DNA of 64,000 nucleotides from Ichthyophis bannanicus (lineage: Eukaryota > Chordata > Amphibia > Gymnophiona > Ichthyophiidae), in NCBI GenBank assembly GCA_033557465.1, contig CM066048.1:16716305-16780304 (forward strand), written 5' to 3'. The notes below the pieces were generated by a model. The model saw only the letters and a list, made by a program, of their open reading frames with translations. It did no database searches and was not told the DNA's origin. The translations under genes and the position numbers were made by a program. Shown piece by piece: positions 50,455-60,069 of the stretch. Each line of letters begins with the position of its first letter. The stretch's first letter is position 1.

Positions 50455-51315
50455 TATTTATTTATTTAGTAAACATTTGTATACCGCTGCTTCCTACGAT
50501 CAGCAGCGGTTTACTTTACAGAATCATAATGTATCGTACAATACAGTGATTTTTAATATACACATTTTGATTGCGCAATGATTTACATAACACAGGAAAT
50601 AGTGATTAGATACTTTGTACATTGAATTGGGGTTCACAAATCTAAAAATACATTTGATTGTAGGTGCGTGGGAGGGGCGTAAAATATACATATATACAAG
50701 ATTACATACTGGTAATCCATATGCTGAGTGTATTCCGAAAGCCATCATGGTAGGCAAAAGAGAACTCATTGAGGTAAGGTGTCACACTTAGGTCGGGTTG
50801 TAGTGAGCCTGAAATAGGTGGGTTTTGAGTTTCCTTCTGAATTCACTCAAGTCATTTGTCAGTCGTAACTCGTGTGGGAGTTGGTTCCAGTGGATTGGCG
50901 CTGTGTATGTGAATGCTCTATTGCTTGTTTCTGCTTTGACAGATCTTATGCTGATTGGGACACAGAGAGTGTTGAGATTTATGGTTCTTCTGTTCCTGTT
51001 GTGCGGTTGCATAGTGATTAGGTTGTCGAGGTAGGAGGGTGCAATGTTGTGAATGAGCTTAAACGTTGTTATGAGTAGTTTGAAGATGATGCGGGCGGCT
51101 ACCGGGAGCCAATGCAGTTCCATTAGCACTGGTGTTATGTGATCTGTGATGCTTTTTTCCATGATGACTCTCGCTGCAACATTTTGAGCCATTTGCAAGA
51201 TATTTAGGGTGTTCTTCGGAAGCCCTTGTAGAATGGCGTTGCAGTAGTCTAGGTGAGGAATGATTAGCGCTTGTGCAACATTAGTTCCATGTAAATGAAT
51301 ATGCACTTTTATGCA
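50455..51315 (-). mobile_element. L2-5: antisense L2-like LINE 3' end inside L2-4
   Basis: Flanked by TTTCAT at 50449-50454 and 51316-51321. The minus-strand frame 51327-50788 reads ALIIPHLDYCNAILQGLPKN, LQMAQNVAARVIMEKS, TPVLMELHWLPVAARIIFKL and PIHWNQLPHELRLTNDLSEF, open to the natural end of ORF2. The 3' UTR closes with GTAAACCGCTGCTGATCGTA...GCGGTATACAAATGTTTACT and AAAT repeats. 861 bp, 5' truncated. Confidence 0.85.
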
Positions 51316-51379
51316 TTTCATATCCATTTTTTTGTAAACCGTGCTTGATCTTTGGAAAGCACAGTTTAAAAATATGTAT

Positions 51380-52356
51380 TGTGATAGGGCTGAAGCTAGT
51401 GAAGCTCTGGATTTGAAAAAAAACGCTGTCTTTCACAAAGCAGCTGACTTGCAGGAGCTGCAATTGCATAGCAACACAGATAGAGGGAGCAGGCACGAAC
51501 CTGCAGAGGCTGAGCGAACACACCCAAGTACTGATTATACAGGGACTATAATCAGATGCACCTGAAGAGCAGGCCAGGAAACTCAAGAGGAGAACGGCTT
51601 TATAAGCAGAGAGCTGCAGCCAGACTAAGGAGGGGAGAAAGAGGAGAAGAAGCCAGGATCCAAGGGAGAGAGACTCCAGGAGAAACCAGGATCCAAGGGA
51701 GAGAGACTCCACGAGAAGCCAGGATCCAAGGGAGAGAGACTCCATGCCTAGAGGGAGGCCCGAGCTCACCAGAAGGATTGAGAAAGGAACCTAAAGGTAC
51801 TGGAAGGAAAGGTCCTGACAGTGGAATCCCCCATACTGAGAAGCAGAGAGGCCTGGATTCATTACCTGGCCGTCCCAAGTTTCAGGGACGACAAGCAGTG
51901 CCCAGGAGACTCACAGAAACAGTCTGTAAAGGAGACCGTATCCAAGGAAGGATACCTGGTAAGGAAAATACCAGCAGCACTGACTTCAGGAAGCCAAGGT
52001 ACAGTGGTACTTTAATTCTAAAAAGAGACTTAGCTCCTAGAAGGGCTTTTGAATCAGATAACCATTCTGAGAGGAATGAAAGAAGGCAGGAGTTCTGGAA
52101 GCCACGCCATAGAGGCCTAAGAACAAGCCATGCTTCCTACTTGAAAAACCTTGAACAGCCCAGCTGGAGGATAGGTGAAGAAAATACTAATTTGCACACT
52201 ATAGCAGCCAGGGAGAGCTCAAATACAGGAGAAAGCACAGATGAGCTAGAACCCATGCAAGTGGAGCCTGAGGATTTAGAAGCATTGTCTCAGGAGGAAT
52301 TAATGGACTGCTCTATTTGTGTTGCGGAAAGCCTTGAGACACTCCCAGAGCTATAG
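51380..52356 (+). pseudogene. LTR-D reading frame with one frame change
   Basis: Open from the LTR start (Cys-Asp-Arg-Ala-Glu) to a stop at 51563-51565. An overlapping frame beginning at an ATG (51556) runs 266 codons to 52356. It holds three tandem copies of RIQGRETP (about 51655-51745), GRPKFQGRQAVPRRLTETVC, a basic middle ERRQEFWKPRHRGLRTSH and an acidic end MQVEPEDLEALSQEELMDCS then ICVAESL. The end matches LTR-A, -C and -E in form. Function unknown. Whether the frame change is damage or a real overlap cannot be told from one copy. Confidence 0.55.
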
Positions 52357-52749
52357 TTTACCAGAACATGCACTAACAATGATTTTGCTTACATTGAGCT
52401 AAAGGAGAGCTGGTTTATTTGTTTCACTCTGAAGTTTAGAAAACCCTTTATATTCTACAAGGAACTGTGAAGCCTGTAACAGTTTTACTTGTTTAATAAC
52501 ACTTTGGCACAAACCTGAAAATAAGGAAAACTTTACTTATGTTACTTAGTGAACCTCAGTGCTAAAAAGGGAAGTAAAAGCTTTTTGTTTACCTTCTACT
52601 TGGCATCCACAACTCATTTCTATAAGGAGAAAGGACTACAAGGACCAAGGTGCATCTGGCCCAAAAGAGTCTTTTACTTCTACAATTGATTTAAATGCAC
52701 AACCTGCCCCTGCAGCCACCGGCCACCAGGGGGGGGGGGGGTGATGACA
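51380..52749 (+). mobile_element. LTR-D: TGTGAT...TGACA element in the L2-4 tail
   Basis: Flanked by GTAT at 51376-51379 and 52750-52753; the LINE tail reads AATATGTAT then TAAATAAATAAA across the insertion. It starts TGTGATAGGGCTG and ends GGTGATGACA after a G run (52730-52741). 1370 bp. Confidence 0.75.
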
Positions 52750-53181
52750 GTATTAAATAAATAAAAAAATAAAATAAATCATCTGCAAAAAGGCAAACCT
52801 TACCCAACAGCCCTTCTGCACTATCACTAAAAAAAGATGTTAAAAATAATTTGACCAAGGACAAATCCCTGTGGCACACCACTGGTAACCTGCTTCTCTT
52901 CAGAGTGAGCTCCATTTACCTGTACCCTTTATTCCCTCCCACTAAACCAGTTTCTAACCCAATCAGTAATGTTAGGGTCCATTCCTAGGGTGCTCAGTTT
53001 GTTTAAAAGTCTCCTGTGTGGAACGGTGTCAAAGGCTTTACTGAAATCTAAGTACACCACATTTAGGGCTCTCCCTCTGTCCAACTCCCTGGTCACCCAG
53101 TCAAACAAATCAATCAGATTTGTCGGATAAGCCTGCTTCTGGTGAATCCATACTGCCTTTGATCCAGTAATCCATTGGACT

Positions 53182-53630
53182 CCTACGGGTCTGAGAAACC
53201 GGCTGCAGGAGCTGTGGATCTTTCACAAAGCTAAGACTCTAATTTTCTTTCTTATCTCTGCTGGTTTCAGAGTTTAACTGTCTGTTTTGTGGGAATAGCT
53301 GATAATAAGATTAACTGTGCTTATAAATTAAGCTTGGGGATAGTCAACCTACTGGGATCTGAGTATCCAGATAACAAAGGTTTAAATCTTTGGAGAAAGC
53401 TTGCTTCTTCAAGGAGGGGGGAGGAGAAAGTTATTTGCTCTCATCACACCTGGCCTGTGACCACACCTACGGGTCTGAGACCGGCTGCAGGAGCTGTGGA
53501 ACTTTCACAAAGCTAAGACTCTAATTTTCTTTCTCATCTCTGGTGGTTTCAGAGTTTAACTGTTTGTTTTGTGGGAATTGCTGATTTAAGATTAACTGTG
53601 CTTATAAATTAAGCTTGGGGATAATCTGAC
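53182..53630. repeat. Direct repeat pair of unknown family
   Basis: CCTACGGGTCTGAGA...CCGGCTGCAGGAGCTGTGGA at 53182 and again at 53466. About 165 bases are repeated with few changes through AAATTAAGCTTGGGGATA (53348 and 53630), separated by 118 bases. 53631-53785 has a GC-rich part (CCCACCCTTCCCCTCGCCCC) and no gene. Could be part of a tandem-promoter LTR or a satellite-like unit; not recognised. Confidence 0.6.
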
Positions 53631-53785
53631 TTACTGCTTTTCTGGGTAGCCTTGGAGCAGATATCTGTGGGTGCCCCCAGTTCAGGAACAGCCTACTGGC
53701 CAGAGACACTTAGGTTCCCGCCCACCCTTCCCCTCGCCCCACCCACTCCAGGGGCTGCATTGCCTATATAGTACTCGCATACATT

Positions 53786-56700
53786 ACATAAGAACATAAG
53801 ATATGCCATACTGGGTCAGACCAAGGTCCATCAAGCCCAGTATCCTGTTTCCAACCGTGGCCAATCTAGGTCATACGTACCTAGCAGTTTCCCCAAAAGA
53901 CACAGGTTCCACAATGCTTGTACTGGGTCAAGCATTGAAATCCTGGGTCCCTTCTTAATAATGGTTTATGGACCTTTCCTCCAGGAACTTGTCCCAACCT
54001 TTTTTAAACCCAGCTACACTAACAGCCTTTACTAAATCCTCCGGTAACAAATTCCAGAGTTTGATTACACGTTGAGTGAAAAAATATTTTCTTTTATTAG
54101 TCTTAAATACTTTACCCTGTAGCTTCATTGCATGTCCCCTAGTCTTTCTATATTCTGATAACGTAAACAATCGATCTACATTTACCCGTTCCACTCCGTT
54201 CATTAATTTATAGACTTCTATCATATCTCCCCTCAGCCGTCTCTTTTCCAGGTTAAAGAGCCCTAACCTTTTTAACCTTTCTTCATAGGCGTATCCTTCC
54301 ATCCCCTTTACCATTTTGGTGGCTCTTCTCGGAACCTTTTCTAATAATGCTATATCCTTTTTAAGATATGGCGACCAGAATTGCACAGAATATTCAAGGT
54401 GCGATCTCACCATAGAACGATATAGAGGCATTATAATATGTTTTGTTTTATTTTCCATTCCTTTCCTTATGATACCTAGCATTCTATTTGCTCTCTTGGC
54501 TGCCGCTGCACACTGGGCCAAGGGTTTTAACGTTATCCACAATGACGCCTAAATCTTTTTCCTGGGTGGTGGTTCCTAATGTGGAACCTTTCATCATGTA
54601 ACCATAGTTTGGGTTGTTCTTCCCTAGGTGCATAACCTTGCACTTCTCCACATTAAATTTCATCTGCCATTTTGACGCCCAGTCTTCCAATTTATGAAGA
54701 TCCTCTTGCAATTTTCCACAATCCTCTTGGGTTTTAACAACTTTAAATAGTTTTGTGTCATCTGCAAATCTGATAACCTCACACGTTATTCCACTTTCCA
54801 GGTCATTTATGAATATGTCAAAAAGCAGCGGACCCAGCACAGATCCATGGGGTACACCACCTTTCTCCATTGGGAAAATTGGCCATTTAGCCCAACCCTC
54901 TGCGTTCTATCTTTTAACCAGTTCCTGATCCACAGTAGTACACTGCCTCCTATCCCATGACTCTTTAGTTTTTCCAAAAGTCTCTGATGAGGGACCTTGT
55001 CAAAGGCTTTCTGAAAGTCCAGATACACTATATCAACCGACTCACCTTTGTCCACCTGTTTATTCACACTTTCCAAAAAACATAACAGATTAGTAAGACA
55101 AGATCTTCATTGTCTAAAGCCATGTTGGCTGTCTCCCATTAGGCCATGACTATCTACATACTGAGTAATTTTATTCTTTATGATGGTTTCTACCATTTGT
55201 CCCGCTAACGTGAGGCTCACCAGTCTGTAGTTTCCCGGATCACCCCTGGAACCCTTTTTAAAAATTGGTGTTACATTGGCGATCCTCCAATCTTCAGGTA
55301 TTATAGATGATTTTAATGATAGTTCACAGATTACTAATAGCAGATCTGCAATCTCATATTTCAGTTCTTTCAACACCCTTGGATGTATACCATCCGGCCA
55401 AGGTGATTTACTACTCTTCAGTTTATCTAATAGTTGTAATACATCTTCCCGATGTATCGATATCTCCTTCAATTCTTCCGCACCTTTAAATACCACTTCA
55501 GTCATGGGTAACATCCCTACATCTTCCTCAGTAAAGACCAAAGCAAAGAATTCATTCAGTCTCTCCGCTATCGCTTTGTTGCCTCTTAGTGCCCCTTTAA
55601 CTCCTCTATCATCTAATGGACCAACTGACTCTCTCACAGGTTTTTTGCTACGAATGTACTTGAAAAAATCTTTATTTTGCGTTTTTGCTTCCGCAGCAAG
55701 CTTCTTCTCAAATTCTCCCTTTGCCTGCTTTATCAATGCCTTGCATTTGACTTGGCAGTGCTTGTGCTGTTTCCAAGTTTTGTCGTTTGGCTCTTTTTTC
55801 CATTTCCTGAAAGATGCTTTTTTGGCAATAACAGCCTCTCTGACCTCGCCTTTAAACCATGCCGGCAGTTTTTTGGACTTCCTTCCACTTTTCTTAAAGC
55901 GTGAAATACAGCTGGTCTGGGCTTCCAAGATAGTATTTTTCAACAACACCCATGCTTGATGTAAGTCTTTAACCTTTGCAACTGCTCCTTTTAGTTTTTT
56001 CTTAACTATTTTCCTCATTTTTTCATAGGCTCCCTTTCGAAAGTTAAAAGGTAGTACTGTGGATTTCCTTATTATCCCTCCTCCACTATTTAAATCAAAG
56101 GCGATCATGCTATGATCACTATTGCCAAGTGGCCCCAACACCCTTATCTCTTGCACTAGATCTGGTGTTCCACTAAGGGCTAGGTCTAATATGGCTTCCC
56201 CTCTGGTCGGCTCATGAACCAGCTGCTCCAAGAAGCAGTCATTTATTTCATCTAGGAACTTCATCTCCCTAGCATGTCCTGCCGTGACAGTGACCCAGTC
56301 GATACCGGGGTAATTGAAATCACCCATTATTATTACTGCACTGTTACATTTGTTAGCTTCCTTGATTTCTTTGAGCATTTCATCATCCATTTGTTAATTA
56401 TGGCCAGGCGGTCAATAGTACACCCCCACTGCCATCGCCTTCCCCTTTTTACATGGAATTTCAATCCATAGAGATTCTACAGCAAATTTTGTTTCCTGCA
56501 AAACTTTAATCCTTTCTGACTCAATGCCCTCTCTAACATAGAGCGCAACCCCTCCACCAATTTGATCAGCTCTCTCATTACGATATAGTTTGTACCCAGG
56601 TATCACAGTGTCCCACTGGTTGTCCTCCTTCCACCATGTCTCTGATATTCCAATTATATCTAACCTCTCATTTAGTGCTATATATTCTAACTCTCCCATC

Positions 56701-57117
56701 TTATTTTTTAGACTTCTAGCATTTGCATACAAGCATTTTAGAGACTGTATTTTATTCATATTAATTTGGCTATTGGTAGACATGGATAATTTGGAATCTT
56801 TAAGTTCTGTCTGCTCCGTACTCGAGGGCATTTGGTCTACTTTACTCTTTTTTGGAACCTCTCTGCTTTTGGTAGTATCCTTCAAGGATACATTCTTCCG
56901 AATCATCTGCTCTTGGGCGACTGTCGGCTTTCCCCTATTATCTAGTTTAAAAGCTGCTCTATCTCCTTTTTAAAGGTTAATGCCAGCAGCCTGGTTCCAT
57001 CCTGGTTAAGGTGAAGCCCATCCCTTCAGAAGAGCCCCTCCTTTCCCCAGAATGTTCCCCAGTTCCTAACAAATCCAAAACCCTCATCTCTGCACCATTG
57101 TCTCATCCACGCATTGA
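53786..57117 (-). mobile_element. CR1-A3: long antisense CR1 LINE (end of ORF1 to 3' tail)
   Basis: The 3' end is at 53786 (TAAGAACATAAGATATGCCA). ORF2 occupies 53955-56906 in minus-strand pieces. The sequence from 56960 to 57117 encodes the esterase C-terminus of ORF1 (RSLNAWMRQWCRDEGFGFV-like, DGLHLNQDGT-like). 5' truncated at 57117. The uninterrupted empty sites for LTR-A/B/C and E type insertions can be read from it. Confidence 0.87.
53955..56906 (-). pseudogene. CR1-A3 ORF2: endonuclease and reverse transcriptase, broken
   Basis: Endonuclease: LKCLYANARSLKNKMGELEY, ISETWWKEDNQWDTVIPGY (56906-56412), a stop just before MDDEML, then MGDFNYPGIDWVTVTAG and GPLGNSDHSMIAFDL with the catalytic SDH intact. 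The frame 56390-55107 is open for 427 codons into RT (GNYRLVSLTLAGQMVETIIK, QHGFRQ). The middle RT is 55076-54807 (DIVYLDFQKAFDKVPH). 54870-54484 has VIRFADDTKLFKVVKT. The C-terminus 54542-53955 reads [19 protein letters not shown] to [10 protein letters not shown], the natural end. Three or four frame breaks. Confidence 0.87.
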
Positions 57118-57235
57118 GACTGCATTTGGGTCCTGCATGGTCGTTGCCATCTATCCCTTTAACTTGGGTTAGAGCCCACATCTTCTTCCTCCTTTTTTCT
57201 TCTTCCTCTTCTCCTTCTAGGACTGCTTATTCAGC

Positions 57236-58420
57236 ATGTCATCTATTCAGTGCAATAACTGCAGTACGTTCATTCCAAGACAAATTATTTGGAACCTCAG
57301 AGCTTGTCCTATGTGCCTCAGGTCAGCTGCCATGCATAAAGAACTGAATCTACTAAGGGAAGACCTAGCTGCCATGCATAAGGAGGTGACCCTACTGAGG
57401 GAGGAACTGGCTGCAATGAAGCGCACCTCTTCTAGGATACAAACTGAACAATGCCCACCACCACTCCCACAAAGCATCAAATATCCCAGGGACAAGGGGA
57501 TCACAGTGGGTTCTGGTAGATTGAGACCTGTAACACACAGACATCCTGTGCATCAAAAGATTTACCTGCATAATGCCGTCTCTTCCTTGTCTAATGAGGA
57601 TGAGGAACTGAGGGAGGAACTGGCTGCAATGAAACACACCTCTTCTAAGATACAAACTGAACAAAGTCCACCACCGCTCCCACAAAGCATCAAACACCCC
57701 AGGAACAAATGGATCACAGTGGGTTCTGGTAGATTGCAACCTGTGACAAAGAGGCATCCTATGCATCAGGAGATATCCCTCCATAATGCCTTCTCTGCCT
57801 TGGGGAATGAGGATGCCCATTCCAAAGAAACTGAAGGGCCCTTAAATGAGACAGACAATGCCCAATCTCCTGCTAAAGGACCAAATATGAAGAAAACCTC
57901 ACCAAACAGCAAACTACTACTACTTGGAGATTCCATCATCAGTGGCATCAACTTGGGAACACAGTTCAAAGGAGAGAAGATAGTCAGGTGCCTCCCAGGC
58001 TCTTCAGCCAGCAGGAATACAAACCACATTGTTGAATTACTTAGCACAGAACGTGAACACTCCAAACTTGATGTTGTTATCCACTTGGGCACAAATGACC
58101 TGGCTAGAAACAGTACCTCTACAGCACAAAAGAACTTCCAATCTCTGGGAGAGAAACTCAAGCCCATTGTTAACACTGTTGCATTCTCAGAGGTTCTACC
58201 TGTGCTTGGTAAGGGGGCAAAAAGGCTGCATCGCATTAACAGCTTTAATACATGGCTCCAGACCTGGTGCAAACAAGAAGGATTCAGATTTATTGGCAAC
58301 TGGGGTAACAGATGGAACAACAAGAGACTATACTGTGCTGATGGACTACATCTCTCTGTCGCAGGGAAAAGAATCCTAAGTGAAAAATTCAAGCAATATG
58401 TGGATATGCATTTAAACTAG
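57236..58420 (+). CDS. CR1 ORF1 protein: Cys pairs, coiled coil, SGNH esterase
   Basis: 394 residues from a true ATG to TAG, uninterrupted. C6/C9 and C24/C27 form two Cys pairs (zinc-binding-like). Residues 33-63 are a heptad-like coil (MHKELNLLREDLAAMHKEV). A 71-residue unit (residues 56-126) is duplicated at 127-197. The C-terminal half is an SGNH hydrolase: GDS at 231-233 (catalytic Ser233), GTND at 285-288, and DGLH at 369-372 with Asp and His. Esterase-type ORF1 proteins are known from CR1 LINEs; the role is probably RNA binding with an unclear lipid or ester substrate. All catalytic residues are present. Confidence 0.88.
   Translation: MSSIQCNNCSTFIPRQIIWNLRACPMCLRSAAMHKELNLLREDLAAMHKEVTLLREELAAMKRTSSRIQTEQCPPPLPQSIKYPRDKGITVGSGRLRPVTHRHPVHQKIYLHNAVSSLSNEDEELREELAAMKHTSSKIQTEQSPPPLPQSIKHPRNKWITVGSGRLQPVTKRHPMHQEISLHNAFSALGNEDAHSKETEGPLNETDNAQSPAKGPNMKKTSPNSKLLLLGDSIISGINLGTQFKGEKIVRCLPGSSASRNTNHIVELLSTEREHSKLDVVIHLGTNDLARNSTSTAQKNFQSLGEKLKPIVNTVAFSEVLPVLGKGAKRLHRINSFNTWLQTWCKQEGFRFIGNWGNRWNNKRLYCADGLHLSVAGKRILSEKFKQYVDMHLN
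57401..57826 (+). repeat. 213 bp in-frame tandem duplication in CR1-B4 ORF1
   Basis: Two units start with GAGGAACTGGCTGCAATGAA at 57401 and 57614, a period of 213 bases (71 codons). Both code EELAAMK-TSS-IQTEQ and ITVGSGRL-PVT-RHP-HQ with scattered substitutions, so the duplication predates recent divergence. Confidence 0.88.
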
Positions 58421-58555
58421 ACAAAAAGGGGTGATGGATGTAGAAGGTCAAGCTCTGGACGTCACCCCCTGCAAATGCAGATTAAAATCAGAAACAGCCA
58501 CACTTTTAAACCACACATCAAAAACAAGTGGTAAGATGTAGGCAGAACAAAATCA

Positions 58556-59981
58556 ATGCTAAATACACACAAGCCAGTTAAATGCTGGAAAGCAATGAGC
58601 ACAAATGCTCGAAGCTTAGCCAACAAAGTTCCGGACCTAGAAGCCCTAATGGTGGAAACGGATTTGGACATTGTGGCCATTACAGAAACATGGCTAAACG
58701 AATCGCATGATTGGGATATAGTCATACCTGGCTATAATCTATTCAGAAGAGACAGAGAAAATGGAAGAGGAGGAGGAGTAGCCTTGTATGTCAAAAGCAA
58801 TATTACAACTCCCTGAAGAAACTGAAATTCGGTGAAATGCTTATACAGCGCAGAAGGTGGCGTTGGGGAAAATAGTGAAAAAAACTGAAAGTTAAGCACA
58901 GCTTTAAGTTTTGCTATTCTTAAGTGACAAATTGGAGAAAACACTGAAAATACTGAAAAATTGAAAGTCAAGCATAGTTTTAAGTTCTACTGATCTCAAG
59001 CGACAGATTTAGTAATTTGTATATGATATATGAGAAAGAGGTCATTGATGCGAATTAAGGCGTGTTCAGAAAGTACAAAACAAAGTCTGAATATTTTAAA
59101 TGCCTTATAAGTCTGAGACCTGTAAGTCGCTTGGCTTAGAGAGATGTGTATCTATTTATAAAAAAGTAATTGGAGACAAGATTATTTATGTGATATTTGA
59201 TACAGTACACTTCAATGAATGATATCCGAGTGTGATTGTTTAAGTTGACAAAAGCAATATTAAAGCTACTGAAATGCAGGGGGCATGGGGAAAAGAAGAA
59301 GCGCTCTGGATTGTGCTGGAAAGAGGAGATGGCACTGTCATCCATACTGCTGTAGTCTACAGACCTCCAACACAAATTGAAGAGATAGATAACGAAATGA
59401 TTATAGATATTGCCAAGATAGCCACAAAAGGGGAAGCAATCATATTGGGAGACTTTAATCTACCTGATGTGGATTGGATTACTCCTTCTGCAAATCTGGA
59501 AAGAAGCAAAAAAATCGTGGATGCTCTCCAAGATGCGTTACTTAGACAAATGGTGATGGAACCAACCAGGGAAAGCTCAACGCTGGATAGCATGTCGAAT
59601 GTCTGCGTGAGTGCCCCTGTGAGCAGCAGCGATCATCACACGGTGTGCTCTGAGATAAAAGCCAAGGTACAAGCCAATCATAGCAAGCTCAAAGTCCTAA
59701 ACTTCAAAAACACAGACTTCAATAAAATGGCCGAGTACCTAAAGGAGGAGCTGACAGGGTGGAAGGAGATTAGGGAAGTGGAATTGCTATGGGCTAAACT
59801 AAAGGTGGTAATAAAAGGGGCAACAAATAAATATGTAACAAAAGTAAACAAAAACAAGAGGAGAAGAAAACCCATTTGGTTTTCCAAAGAAGTGGCTGCT
59901 CAAATAAAGGCAAAAAACACAGCTTTCGCAAGATTCAAAAGCTCGCAAACAGAGGAACACAGAAATGAATACAGAATTTAA
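58556..59981 (+). pseudogene. CR1-B4 ORF2 endonuclease region, split by an insertion
   Basis: The first part 58556-58816 has MSTNARSLANKVPDLEALMV, ITETWLNESHDWDIVIPGYN and GGGVALYVKSNI. The insertion at 58806-59248 follows. The second part (59274-59981) has AVVYRPPTQIEEIDNE, LGDFNLPDVDWITPSA and VSSSDHHTVCSEIKAK with the catalytic Asp-His of the APE fold. It ends RRKPIWFSKEVAAQIKAKNT and a stop at 59979-59981. RT is missing. The APE-type endonuclease nicks target DNA for target-primed reverse transcription. Confidence 0.85.
58806..59248. mobile_element. 443 bp insertion of unknown family in CR1-B4
   Basis: Flanked by CAAAAGCAATATTA, a 14 bp duplication at about 58792-58805 and 59249-59262. 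The left side begins CAACTCCCTGAAGAAACTGA, then TTCGGTGAAATGC. Two internal similar stretches occur (TTAAGCACAGCTTTAAGTTT and CAAGCATAGTTTTAAGTTCT). No ORF, poly(A) or inverted ends seen. The long duplication suggests retroposition. Confidence 0.65.
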
Positions 59982-60069
59982 AAGACCTAAACACAAGCTT
60001 TAAACTAAGATGTAGACAGAAGTCCAGCAACGAGATGGGGGTTCTCTGGTCTTTTGCATTGAGTGTCAC

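Larger units (their letters stand above)
50145..52777 (+). mobile_element. L2-4: 3' end of an L2-like LINE, split by L2-5 and LTR-D
   Basis: Flanked by ATCAT at 50140-50144 and 52778-52782 in CR1-B3. It starts LWNELAEDLRDVNDLRTFCK (C-terminal L2 coding, 50147 on). The 3' UTR continues to 50454, resumes at 51316 (GTAAACCGTGCTTGATCTTT...CACAGTTTAAAAATATGTAT) and, after LTR-D, ends in an AAAT/AAAAT repeat at 52754-52777. Confidence 0.82.
42653..53190 (-). mobile_element. CR1-B3: antisense CR1 split by DIRS-4 and L2-4
   Basis: Segments 42653-42993, 49609-50144 and 52778-53190 are contiguous parts of one CR1-B on the minus strand. The 3' end at 42653 is AACATAGAAAAATTATAGCA. 50094-49756 encodes WQLRFHAKKCKVMHLGSKDP and LGCIGRGMASRKKEAIMPL. 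52778-53190 carries the complement of CLFADD-proximal sequence and DFSKAFDTVPH. Joins: TTATCAT to ATCTCCTC across DIRS-4, and ATCAT duplicated across L2-4. Truncated near 53190. Confidence 0.83.
57118..59980 (+). mobile_element. CR1-B4: CR1 LINE with full ORF1 and 5' part of ORF2
   Basis: Begins with a pyrimidine-rich leader (57170-57225, TTCTTCCTCCTTTTTTCTTC), then ORF1 (57236-58420) and ORF2 (58556-59981). The RT region is absent: the sequence stops at the pre-RT linker (KAKNTAFARFKSSQ) and passes into CR1-A4. A 443 bp insertion with a 14 bp duplication sits in the endonuclease. Confidence 0.83.

Noticed and set aside
53182..53630. Direct repeats as a CRISPR-like array or as an LTR pair
   Set aside because: Only two units, not palindromic, unequal spacing and no coding between them; eukaryotic repeat context.
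57236..58420. Host esterase or lipase gene
   Set aside because: Position directly upstream of a CR1 endonuclease ORF, Cys pairs and coil identify it as CR1 ORF1; the same domain is found in CR1-A4.
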